A stretch of 64,000 nt of DNA from contig CAWBZX010000008.1 in the NCBI GenBank assembly GCA_963793295.1, forward strand, positions 211,824-275,823. Direction: 5' to 3'. How positions within the stretch are numbered: the first letter of the stretch is position 1; every line of letters starts with the position of its first letter. Made by a program: the position numbers and the translations under genes. Source of the stretch: JAHDHW01 sp963793295 (GTDB lineage: Bacteria; Bacteroidota; Bacteroidia; Chitinophagales; Saprospiraceae). The notes beneath the pieces are model-generated. The model saw only the letters and a program-made list of their open reading frames with translations. It was not told where the DNA came from and searched no databases. This document shows, piece by piece, positions 47,416-55,797 of the stretch.

Positions 47416-48015
47416 ATGAATAGACAAGTAGAAGCAAGTATTCCAACTCGTTGGGGAAACTTCAGAATGATCGCCTTTTCTGATAGTGAAGAGGAGATGA
47501 TGCCACATATTGCAATGGTGCACGAAAATTTTGACCCCAAACATCCAGTATATTTGCGTATTCATTCGGAATGTATGACAGGTGATTTATTTGGTTCCAA
47601 ACGTTGTGATTGTGGTGAACAGCTAGCTGAGGCGCTGCATGTTGTGGCTGAGAAAGGAGGAGTAGTGCTGTATTTGCGTCAGGAAGGTCGCGGTATCGGA
47701 TTGATCAATAAATTGAAAGCCTACAATTTGCAAGATATCGGATTGAATACCGCTGATGCAAATGTACACCTTGGTCTTGAAGTTGATTCTCGTCAATATG
47801 GAATCGCTGTTGATATTATGAAAGACCTGGGTATTAAAGCTATTCATCTGATCACAAATAATCCGCTTAAAATAGAAGCAATCGAAGATTCTTCAATTCA
47901 GGTAGTTAGTCGCATCCCTTTGGTTATGGAGCCTATCAAAGAAAATAAAGCCTATTTACAAACTAAAGAAGATCTGATGGGTCATCTCCTCAATAACAAG
48001 GTGAAAAGTAAATAA
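47416..48015 (+). CDS. ribA: GTP cyclohydrolase II
   Basis: 199 aa, monofunctional (not fused to RibB as in many Bacteroidota). It opens GTP to 2,5-diamino-6-ribosylamino-4(3H)-pyrimidinone 5'-phosphate. Zinc ligands Cys53, Cys64, Cys66 (SECMTGDLFGSKRCDCG) align with E. coli RibA Cys54/65/67; LRQEGRGIGL carries the catalytic Arg, and GLNTADAN and ITNNPLKI are typical. First gene of the 47.4-52.3 kb cluster, where it probably feeds a pathway other than riboflavin. Confidence 0.94.
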   Translation: MNRQVEASIPTRWGNFRMIAFSDSEEEMMPHIAMVHENFDPKHPVYLRIHSECMTGDLFGSKRCDCGEQLAEALHVVAEKGGVVLYLRQEGRGIGLINKLKAYNLQDIGLNTADANVHLGLEVDSRQYGIAVDIMKDLGIKAIHLITNNPLKIEAIEDSSIQVVSRIPLVMEPIKENKAYLQTKEDLMGHLLNNKVKSK

Positions 48016-48072
48016 AAACTACTCTTTTAAGGGATCTTTTTTTAAAAATTTTATTAAAACCAACCTGATAAG

Positions 48073-49017
48073 ATGGACCAGCAACTATGGAAAACACTCC
48101 TTCAAATCGCCGATCAAGTTTCAGATTTTGCTGGAGTTGTTGACTATTGCTGTTTCAAAACAGACGACGCTGATTCTATTTCAATCAATACGATTCCTGA
48201 AAAAAATCAAAAAGCCCAATTGGTTGGTGTACGACTTTCAGAAAGAGAAAACCTTGTAGGGTTTGGTGCTGTTTTAAAACTTGCTGGAATTTGCAGCTTA
48301 GAAGTTGAATCTAATCATATTTTATCCCAAGAAGAACTATCATTTTTAAATCTTTACCTCCCTTATTGTTTGCTTTCTGAAATGGCGAAGCAACAGAAAC
48401 GAGCTATTTCAATTGCACATTTTGCTCAAACACTCGATGGTAAAATTGCAACCAGCAAAGGAGATTCCCGATGGATTGGTAATAAAGAAAACCTCATCCA
48501 TGCCCATCGCATGCGCGCTTTGTGTGATGCCATTGTTATTGGTAAAAATACACTGGTAAGTGACTTGCCTAAATTGACGGTTCGAAGAGTAGAGGGAAAG
48601 AATCCAAAACGAGTAGTTATCGGTGCTGCAGAAGGAAATTATGACAGTCTAATGGAATGTTGCCCAGATCCGATAATCGTTATCGGTAAAGAAGCAAGCT
48701 CAAGAAATGGACAGATTCATTACCACCGTCTGAAAGCTGTTGATGGAAAAATTGAAGGTTTGGATATTTTAAATTGTTTATTTCAACAAGGGATAAAAAC
48801 AGTCTATATCGAAGGAGGCGCAATCACTACTTCCAATTTTTTGAACGATGGAGCCATAGATATCTTACAATTGCATTTGTCGCCATACCTTTTTGGTTCT
48901 GGTAAACAAGGAATCGTGTTGCCCGATATTGCCGAAGTAGCGGAAAGTATCCAATTTCAAAATTTTACATTTTTCACAATTGGCGATTCGGTAATGTTTG
49001 TCGGACAACCAAATTAG
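48073..49017 (+). CDS. RibD C-terminal-type reductase
   Basis: 314 aa. Residues about 110-310 match the RibD-C/dihydrofolate-reductase-like fold: HFAQTLDGKIAT, SRWIGNKENL, MRALCDAIVIGKNTL and YIEGGAITT near the NADPH site. The first 105 residues are not the RibD deaminase (no zinc HAE/PCxxC motif) and are unrecognised. In riboflavin synthesis the RibD-C fold reduces the ribosyl side chain of the RibA product; here it probably acts on the same or a related pyrimidine. 57 bp after ribA. Confidence 0.88.
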   Translation: MDQQLWKTLLQIADQVSDFAGVVDYCCFKTDDADSISINTIPEKNQKAQLVGVRLSERENLVGFGAVLKLAGICSLEVESNHILSQEELSFLNLYLPYCLLSEMAKQQKRAISIAHFAQTLDGKIATSKGDSRWIGNKENLIHAHRMRALCDAIVIGKNTLVSDLPKLTVRRVEGKNPKRVVIGAAEGNYDSLMECCPDPIIVIGKEASSRNGQIHYHRLKAVDGKIEGLDILNCLFQQGIKTVYIEGGAITTSNFLNDGAIDILQLHLSPYLFGSGKQGIVLPDIAEVAESIQFQNFTFFTIGDSVMFVGQPN

Positions 49018-49020
49018 ATT

Positions 49021-49989
49021 ATGGGAATAGTACGATCACTTTGGCACTTGCCCAATCATCAGTCTGCAATAAAAGAAGAGCCCCTTAAAAACATCCCCTC
49101 TTTCTTTTGTGAAATACAAAGTCATTTTTCTTTGATCAGTACTGGTACAGAAAGACTTGTTGCAAGAGGTGAAGTTCCCGAATCCATATATGAGGACATG
49201 AAAGTTCCCTACATGGGAGGAACTTTTCAGTTTCCTGTAAAATATGGCTATTCGATAGTAGGTAAAGTAATCAATGAAAATCACCCTTTGAAAGGAAAAA
49301 TGGTGCATGCATTGCATCCCCATCAGGATTATTGCGTCATCCACGAATCAGATCTTTTTGAAATTCCTTCAAATATTCCTGCAAAAAGAGCCACCTTAGC
49401 CAGTAATTTAGAAACAGCATTGACTGCGCTGTGGGACGCTCAGGTCAATATAGGCGATCGCGTATTAATTGTAGGCTTTGGGATGATTGGCTCTTTGGTT
49501 GCCAGGTTATTATCTTTTATGCCAGCTGTGGAATTTCATGTCGTAGAAGTGGATGAGGTGCGTTGTCAGCTTGCCAGAGAAATGGGCTTCCACGTTTCAT
49601 TTAACAATACCCATTCTACTGATTTTGATATTGCTTTTCATACCAGTGCTACGTCGGAAGGATTGCAAACAAGTATTGATTCCGTTGGTCAGGAAGGTAA
49701 AATTATCGAACTTAGCTGGTATGGGGCAAATCCGGTCAAAATCCATTTTGGGGGTAGTTTTCATAGCCAAAGAAAGCAAATTATCAGTTCGCAAGTAGGC
49801 CATCTTCCTCAAAATCATATTGCCCGCTGGGATTTCAAAAGACGTAAAAAAGTAGTTTTTGAATTGTTGGAAAATGCATTATTCGATCAGCACATTACAC
49901 ATTTTATAAAATTTGTTGAAACACCCGCTTTTTTTAATGATCTTCGCGCCGGAAAAGCAAAAGGCTTGGCTTATGGTATTGAATATTGA
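49021..49989 (+). CDS. BchC-like MDR dehydrogenase
   Basis: 322 aa medium-chain dehydrogenase/reductase, a short variant. N-terminal part has ISTGTERLVARGEVP, FPVKYGYSIVG and LHPHQDY; then NLETALTALWD and the NAD(P) motif GFGMIGSLVA. This wording recalls BchC and the alcohol dehydrogenases that sit beside PTPS and glycosyltransferase genes in actinobacteria (recollection, not checked). The catalytic-zinc cysteine of classical ADHs is absent, so it may be zinc-independent. It starts 3 bp after the RibD-C gene stop, implying coupling. Confidence 0.85.
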   Translation: MGIVRSLWHLPNHQSAIKEEPLKNIPSFFCEIQSHFSLISTGTERLVARGEVPESIYEDMKVPYMGGTFQFPVKYGYSIVGKVINENHPLKGKMVHALHPHQDYCVIHESDLFEIPSNIPAKRATLASNLETALTALWDAQVNIGDRVLIVGFGMIGSLVARLLSFMPAVEFHVVEVDEVRCQLAREMGFHVSFNNTHSTDFDIAFHTSATSEGLQTSIDSVGQEGKIIELSWYGANPVKIHFGGSFHSQRKQIISSQVGHLPQNHIARWDFKRRKKVVFELLENALFDQHITHFIKFVETPAFFNDLRAGKAKGLAYGIEY

Positions 49990-50040
49990 AACGAAAAAAA
50001 GGTTAAAACTAAATCTTATATTTCACCAAACACTTGTTAG

Positions 50041-50418
50041 ATGTACACAGTAAAGGTCAGAGATCATTTTATGATAGCACATTCATTGAAAAATGAAGCT
50101 TTTGGATCCGCTCAAAATCTTCATGGTGCGACATATGTTGTTGATGCTGAATTTCAATGTGATACTTTAGATGAACACAATGTTGTCATTGATATTGGCT
50201 TGGCGACCAGCTTGTTGAATCAAGTACTTGTGCCACTTAACTACCAAAATCTAGACGAAGTTGAAATTTTTAACGGGAAACTGACAACCACAGAATTTCT
50301 GGCTTTTTTTATCCATCAGGAAATCGCTAAAGCGATGGCTGCCAGTTTTACCGGAAACCTGAAAATTACACTTGGAGAATCTCACGTAGCCTGGGCCTCC
50401 TATGAAGGCAGGGTTTAA
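50041..50418 (+). CDS. 6-pyruvoyl-tetrahydropterin-synthase-fold protein, catalytic residues lost
   Basis: 125 aa T-fold protein of the PTPS/QueD family. Against E. coli QueD (aligned by eye) one zinc His is kept in MIAHSL and one in LHGATY, but the second His of HGH is Ala. The catalytic Cys before HGH is Ala (AQNLHG), and the Asp-His pair of LDHHYLN is Asn-Tyr (LNYQNLD). The substrate-binding Glu remains (LGESH). It therefore cannot use the known PTPS mechanism; it may bind a pterin or pyrimidine with a new chemistry. Fourth gene of the cluster. Confidence 0.8.
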   Translation: MYTVKVRDHFMIAHSLKNEAFGSAQNLHGATYVVDAEFQCDTLDEHNVVIDIGLATSLLNQVLVPLNYQNLDEVEIFNGKLTTTEFLAFFIHQEIAKAMAASFTGNLKITLGESHVAWASYEGRV

Positions 50419-50467
50419 AAAGGAAGCTAATACACGTCGCCTTCTGGACTCAAATATTTTGACATCG

Positions 50468-51478
50468 ATGAAATTGCGTTTTATCATTCCGGATCCGGAT
50501 TCCTTTCCTTCAGGAGGTAATTTGTACAATGCGCAGCTTATTCAGGCTTTAAGTAAAAAAAATGTGGATGTACAGATTATTGATTTTGAACAGTTTAGAA
50601 TCAATAAAAGAGAGGAGGATGCTATTTATTTTTTAGACTCCCTTTATTTAGATGAAATTCGCCATTCAAATACCGTATTCAAAAATGGCTATTTGATAGT
50701 CCATCATTTAGAAAGTTTATATCCTGGAGAGATGGATTCCAATGAAGTTTTTGAAAAGAAAGAAAGACTAATTTTAAAACGTTTCGATGGTTTTTTGACG
50801 AGTAGCGAGTATACAAAACAATATCTTATAAATAAAGGGCTAACCGATCAGCAATATTTGGTCCTCATTCCTGCCCTTGGTTTTCAACCTGAACTAACTG
50901 CCAAATCAACAGATTCAATAAAAGCAGCAATAGTCTCAAATATTGTCCATAGAAAAGGAATTCACCCGTTTCTCGAAGCTATCCGGCAAAGTGATATTCA
51001 TCCTGAAAAATGTCAAATTCAGATCGCTGGGTCACCAAATCTGGAACCGGTTTATGCTCAAAAATGCTTGGATTTGATTTCCGCGAATGAAAAGCTTTCT
51101 AAAATTGTCAAATATCTTGGCCCTTGTACTTCCCATCAAGTTGAGCAATTATACCGACAATCTAATTTGTTTATTTCTCCATCGTTTATGGAAACCTTTG
51201 GAATGGCTTTGCAAGAAGCAGTTGCTTATCGTTTGCCGGTCCTGGCGATCGATGGCGGCAACGCAAAATATCATGTTGAAAAAGAAAAAAATGGATATAT
51301 TTTTTCTTCCATGGCTAGCCTGGTTAAAAAACTAGAAATACTGAGTCAGGATGATCAAACTTTTAAAAAACTGCTTGAATCCGCATGGGTTTTTCGAAAA
51401 TTTGAACAGTACAGCTGGGAAGATGCAGCGGAATTATTTTTACAAAAACTCAATCAAAATGTCGCAGGTAGGATTTGA
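50468..51478 (+). CDS. GT4 family glycosyltransferase
   Basis: 336 aa GT-B enzyme from ATG 50468. An earlier ATG (50402) overlaps the upstream gene by 17 bp; the later one gives the natural first strand MKLRFIIPDPDSFPSGGN. Donor-binding half: VSNIVHRKGIHPFLEA, then the E-x7-E motif in SFMETFGMALQEAVA. It should transfer a sugar from a nucleotide donor to the small molecule made by the cluster. The next gene starts 20 bp before its stop. Confidence 0.88.
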   Translation: MKLRFIIPDPDSFPSGGNLYNAQLIQALSKKNVDVQIIDFEQFRINKREEDAIYFLDSLYLDEIRHSNTVFKNGYLIVHHLESLYPGEMDSNEVFEKKERLILKRFDGFLTSSEYTKQYLINKGLTDQQYLVLIPALGFQPELTAKSTDSIKAAIVSNIVHRKGIHPFLEAIRQSDIHPEKCQIQIAGSPNLEPVYAQKCLDLISANEKLSKIVKYLGPCTSHQVEQLYRQSNLFISPSFMETFGMALQEAVAYRLPVLAIDGGNAKYHVEKEKNGYIFSSMASLVKKLEILSQDDQTFKKLLESAWVFRKFEQYSWEDAAELFLQKLNQNVAGRI

Positions 51479-52334
51479 AACGGGTTGGCTCAATGAGCGA
51501 TTTCAATTTGATAATGCTGCCAGAAATCAAAAGGTGGAACATGCCTTTTTAGATCACTTCAAAGAAAAACAAAAAATCACTATCGTTGACATCGGATCAG
51601 GGACCGGCGCTAATTGTTTGTATTTTTTTGAAAAATTAAAGCAAGATCAGCAATGGTTTTTTATTGAAAAGGATAGCCGGCTTGTAGAACCTACTTTTGA
51701 AAGACTTAAAACTTATGCGAATCATCAAGGTTATGATTTTCAAAGCAAAGAAAAATCCCTAAAAATAATCGCTGATTCAAAGGAGATCAATATTCTCATC
51801 ATCAATGATTCTTTTTTTAAGTTATCGCAACTTGTAGATTTAGACAAAGTGGATGTGGTGATGGCAGCAGCTGTATTTGATTTGTTGTCAACGGATCAAT
51901 TTATCAAGCTTGTCGATTCGATTTTTTCAAGAGAAATTGCCCTGCTGACCACAATGAATTATTCAGAAATGTATTTCTATCCGGAACTGGATTTGGATAA
52001 AAAATTCATTACCCTTTACGAGTCACATATGAATCGGCAGCAGCGTTTTGGGAAAGGGATGGGCAAGGGTTGTTCTCCGTTTTTTGAAAGGTATCTCACC
52101 GAAAGGAACTACAATTTTACCAAAGGTAGCAGCAGCTGGAATATTGACAAAAAAGCTTTCGAAATGCACAATTATTTACTCGGATTTATGGAAAAATCAA
52201 TTGGGGAATTGCTGGAAAATCCCGAAGAAAAGATTTTGTTTGATCAATGGCTTTCTGAAAAAAGAACCCTTTCGCAAAATCAACTTTTAACCATTGAAGT
52301 GGAACATTTTGATTTTTTTATTCCTCCAAAATAA
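51459..52334 (+). CDS. Class I SAM-dependent methyltransferase
   Basis: 291 aa from ATG 51459, overlapping the glycosyltransferase by 20 bp in another frame, so the two are translationally coupled. The SAM motif VDIGSGTGAN is at residues 43-52 and the acidic end of strand 2 is FFIEKDSR. The first 40 residues (WLNERFQFDNAARN) are helical. The acceptor is unknown; last gene of the cluster. Confidence 0.87.
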   Translation: MSQVGFETGWLNERFQFDNAARNQKVEHAFLDHFKEKQKITIVDIGSGTGANCLYFFEKLKQDQQWFFIEKDSRLVEPTFERLKTYANHQGYDFQSKEKSLKIIADSKEINILIINDSFFKLSQLVDLDKVDVVMAAAVFDLLSTDQFIKLVDSIFSREIALLTTMNYSEMYFYPELDLDKKFITLYESHMNRQQRFGKGMGKGCSPFFERYLTERNYNFTKGSSSWNIDKKAFEMHNYLLGFMEKSIGELLENPEEKILFDQWLSEKRTLSQNQLLTIEVEHFDFFIPPK

Positions 52335-52648
52335 AGGATCTGCTTCTTTTATTAATAAATAAAAAATGCCAATCAACTGTTCAAGTGCCGCATTTGTAGA
52401 ATTAAATACGAAGTTGATTCGAGGAAATAAAACAATTGATTTTTTAGCTGCACATTTGTAAACGGAATAATTTTCTTGTTCTTTTCAACTCACATCATTC
52501 TGGATAACAACTCTATCCGAATCAAAATTTAACAATTACTGCTGCAACTTTTTGTTGAACCGGTGGTCTTTTGCAGTGTATTCTAATTACAAAAGTGTGT
52601 AGATGGCGCCACTACCACATTTCACCATTGTAATTTATATTAATCAAT
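52335..52648. other. Intergenic region after the cluster
   Basis: 314 bp between the methyltransferase stop and the truncated gene start. No ORF, no clear terminator or repeat. Confidence 0.4.
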
Positions 52649-52849
52649 ATGAAATCAACATTTACCTCACTATTTGTCATCTTCTTTTGCTTTCCTTTTT
52701 TGGCCGATGCACAACCGCCCGATATGGCAGAAAATAAAACTTCAATAAAGAAGACTTATTTCACTAAATCAATTGAGGGAACTGCTCCAACGATCGACGG
52801 AGTACTCGATGATGCAATTTGGCAAAGCGTGAGTTGGGGAGGTGTATGA
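52649..52849 (+). pseudogene. Truncated N-terminus of a DUF5916/CBM9-type protein
   Basis: 66 codons only: a signal peptide (ending FLADAQ), a short linker, then PTIDGVLDDAIWQSVSWGG, which is the typical start of the CBM9-like part of DUF5916 proteins (usually 700-900 aa). After GG the frame ends with a Val and stop. The remainder is not found downstream, so nearly the whole gene has been deleted, ending near 52843. Confidence 0.7.
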
Positions 52850-52947
52850 AAAGTGGCGCTGCCTTTTTTATGAAAATTAGCGATTTTTGAATAACTGTGA
52901 ACCTTTGAAGATTTGATTGGAACAGACTTTTTTTCCAAAAGTATTTA

Positions 52948-55179
52948 TTAAACTTCCAAGACATCTTCTTCCAATCCTGACCAGGAATTAGCTTGAGGAC
53001 CAGCTGCTGCCTTGACTTCAACGGGAATTCCGGTTAAATGCGCCATTCCAGAAATAGTTTCGATTTGATCAGGTCCATCAGCTGCAAGAATATTGACATT
53101 CACACCTTTGGTCTTTTTAGCTACTTGTTGTTTGGAGGATTGATGGCCCCAGCCATGTGGAAGAGCTACTGTTCCAGGCATAAGATCATCCAAAATTTTT
53201 ATTGGTAGTCGAACGGTAGCGACAGCTGAACTTACATCAACCAAAGTTTTATTCTCCAGGCTCAGACGATTTGCATCCAAGGAGTGCATAAATAAATAGT
53301 TGGTATGAAACTCCCCGGAAACAAAATCTTCAAAGTTATGGGTCCAGCTATTATGTGTATTAACATGCCTTTTTGTGATTAGCTTAAGTACGTTTTTACG
53401 TTTAAGCTCAGCGTTGAAATCCTGTTCTAATTTTTTTGTTTGATCAATAAGTATTTTTGGTGCTAAATGGACTTTGCCATCCTCTGTATAAACTCTTTTT
53501 CCCAGGAAATCTCCATGTTGATGAGGATGGCGATCAGATCCATGTGGTTTTTTTAGAAGTGTTTTAAAACTTGGTTGACGACAAACGCGAAGCAGTAAAT
53601 TTAGAAGAAAATTTTGAGGCACAGACGGCTGTTCATTTTTCTTTTTTCCAATAGAATTGAACTTTTTAAGCAACTCAAAAAGGCTTTGAGCGATTGCACT
53701 TCCGAAAATGTTTACGCCAGAAGCCTTTGCCAGATTAAGGTAAATTGTTGCTTCATCACGCTGTTCAGCCGATGGTTTTACCAAAGGAAGTGTTGCTTGT
53801 AAATAGGGTTTTGTTTGTAAACCAAGCATCAATGGAAAAATAAAAGGAAGATCTGAGCGCTCTATCGGTGAGGTGCAAGGCAACATATAATGAGCTAATG
53901 AGCCGGTTTCATTCGGCAATATATCCAGGGTAACCAAAAGCTCCAGTTTTTGAAAAGCCTTTCTGAGCCGATTACTGTTTGCCATAGTGATCAACGGATT
54001 ACCACCAGTGATAAACATGGCACGCAGCTGGCCTTCCCCTTCCATAAGAATCTCGTCGGCGAGCAATCCGCCGGGAAAAGCATCGTTCACCTTTCGGTGA
54101 TTACCCACTCTCGAACGTGCGGTTTGCAATAAGATTCCGTTTTTCTTTCCAAATTTTGGAAAATCAATGATACCTTTTCCGACAATGCTTCCTCCTTTAC
54201 GATCGAGATTTCCGCTGATCGCATTGATGACTTCTTGAATCCAGAAAGCCAATAGGCCATTGCCTCCCATATTGACTCCGGTTGAAGAATAAAGTACAGC
54301 GCCATCCGATTCGCGATAAGCTTGTACCATTTCTCGAAGGTTTTCAGTTGGTATTTGGGTCACTTCTTCCGCTCGTTCAGGAGTCCAGGTTTTACACAAT
54401 GCTGCAATTTCATCAAAGCCCGTCATGTGCGCTTTTACCTTTTCCTGATCTATGCCACCGGTTTTGATCAACTCATTTAAAAAGGCCAGATAAAAGAAAA
54501 CATCAGTTCCGGGTCGAATAAATACATGCTTCCCAGCCACTTTCGCAGATTCAGTCTTTCGTGGGTCAACAAAAAAAAGTTTGCAGCCACGACGTTCCAT
54601 TTCCTTTAAATGAAGGCTAGGGTTGGGTACTTGCAAAAAACTCCATTTGGATACGACTGGATTTGCTCCAACGACGATCATGCAGTTGGTATTCAAAATA
54701 TCCGGAAATGGTAAAGTGAACGGAAATCCGTATAAGTATTCTGAAACTGCAAACTTATTGCTACAGTCTTGAGTAGAGGAAGAATACAAATTATTTGAAC
54801 CAATCCCATCCATAAATCCCTGAGCAAATACCGGGTGTAAAACACTAAATCCGGCTGCGGTGCCCACATACATTCCTATCGATTTTGGACTATGATCATT
54901 TCTTAGCTGTTTTACTTTATCACCAATTTCTTTCATCGCTTGTTCCCAACTGATGCGCTTCCATTCTTTACCAATCCTTTTCATGGGATACTTTAAGCGA
55001 TCAGGGGAATTAAAAAGGTGATGCTGTTTTAATCCTTTTGGACAACCAAAACCTTTTGTAGCCACATGCGCCGTATCTGGCCGGATTTGAATAATTTCAT
55101 TTCCTTCCATTTTTACTTCTAATCCACAGAGCGATTCACATATTCGGCAAAAGGTGTATTCTGTTCGGGTATTTTCCAA
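52948..55179 (-). CDS. Molybdopterin oxidoreductase with [4Fe-4S] cluster
   Basis: 743 aa of the DMSO-reductase superfamily. The N-terminal [4Fe-4S] ligands are Cys11, Cys14, Cys18 and Cys46; Cys139 (STQDCSNK) is the probable Mo ligand. Molybdopterin-dinucleotide motifs follow (VVGANPVVS, IRPGTD, FITGGNP, ALPHGWGHQ). No Tat signal is present, so it should be cytoplasmic. TTG 55179 is the only start that keeps the first cysteines, with aaagga upstream. Substrate unknown; assimilatory nitrate-, formate- and polysulfide-type roles are possible. Confidence 0.9.
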   Translation of the reverse strand: MENTRTEYTFCRICESLCGLEVKMEGNEIIQIRPDTAHVATKGFGCPKGLKQHHLFNSPDRLKYPMKRIGKEWKRISWEQAMKEIGDKVKQLRNDHSPKSIGMYVGTAAGFSVLHPVFAQGFMDGIGSNNLYSSSTQDCSNKFAVSEYLYGFPFTLPFPDILNTNCMIVVGANPVVSKWSFLQVPNPSLHLKEMERRGCKLFFVDPRKTESAKVAGKHVFIRPGTDVFFYLAFLNELIKTGGIDQEKVKAHMTGFDEIAALCKTWTPERAEEVTQIPTENLREMVQAYRESDGAVLYSSTGVNMGGNGLLAFWIQEVINAISGNLDRKGGSIVGKGIIDFPKFGKKNGILLQTARSRVGNHRKVNDAFPGGLLADEILMEGEGQLRAMFITGGNPLITMANSNRLRKAFQKLELLVTLDILPNETGSLAHYMLPCTSPIERSDLPFIFPLMLGLQTKPYLQATLPLVKPSAEQRDEATIYLNLAKASGVNIFGSAIAQSLFELLKKFNSIGKKKNEQPSVPQNFLLNLLLRVCRQPSFKTLLKKPHGSDRHPHQHGDFLGKRVYTEDGKVHLAPKILIDQTKKLEQDFNAELKRKNVLKLITKRHVNTHNSWTHNFEDFVSGEFHTNYLFMHSLDANRLSLENKTLVDVSSAVATVRLPIKILDDLMPGTVALPHGWGHQSSKQQVAKKTKGVNVNILAADGPDQIETISGMAHLTGIPVEVKAAAGPQANSWSGLEEDVLEV

Positions 55180-55265
55180 AATATGAAGTTTGAAGTTTCC
55201 TTTAAATATTTAATGAAATCAAAGATAAGTTACAGCAAGAAAAAAGTAAATTATTTTATAAAAAA

Positions 55266-55407
55266 CTAATTATCAGCCATTGCGATATAAATCATTTCAA
55301 TAGCAATAGCGAAGTTCTTTAAAAATTTTTGACCTTCCAATAAGGGAATTAGCGTTTTGCCATGTTCGGTAAGGGTGTATTCTACTCTCGGAGGTACTTC
55401 CGCTTCG
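55266..55407 (-). pseudogene. 3' remnant of an HxlR-family regulator
   Basis: From about 55407 down to TAG at 55266-55268 the minus strand reads EAEVPPRVEYTLTEHGKTLIPLL, which is the end of the winged helix of HxlR regulators, then a degenerate tail. The first two thirds of the gene are missing. It abuts the SDR remnant on the other strand, so the deletion removed the 5' halves of both. Confidence 0.7.
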
Positions 55408-55533
55408 CAAATAGCGCTGGGTAGAGTGGAGGTTTCTGAAGATATTGGCGGTGTAATCGCTTTCCTTTGTTCGGAAAATGCCCGTTGGGTAAATGGTCAA
55501 AGAATTGAAGCGTCCGGTGGCATGTTTTTATAA
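55408..55533 (+). pseudogene. 3' remnant of a short-chain dehydrogenase (SDR)
   Basis: The plus strand from about 55408 to TAA at 55531-55533 reads LGRVEVSEDIGGVIAFLCS, then ARWVNGQRIEASGGMFL, the standard C-terminus of classical SDR enzymes. The Rossmann and catalytic parts are gone. With the HxlR piece it marks a former divergent hxlR/SDR pair. Confidence 0.72.
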
Positions 55534-55797
55534 TAATTACTTCATGCAACTTTATTTTTGATTACCAGCTTTAATCCTTCAAAATTATAGCTGGTGTATT
55601 TTATGCTTAAATGTCTTTTTTTTAAAATAGTTCTTTGGCAAAAAAAAAGTTAAAAAGCCTATTTACTCAAGTTCTTTGGCCATTTACGTATCTTTCTGTA
55701 TTTTATAAATTATACTCGGATATTGCTGTTGAATTCAAAATGAAAATAGAATACACCTGAAAAATGAATTCTTTTCGTCACCTTAAAAACCAAAACC

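Noticed and set aside
55297..55500. 67-codon minus-strand ORF across the HxlR/SDR scar
   Set aside because: It is in a frame different from both remnants and has no recognisable sequence.
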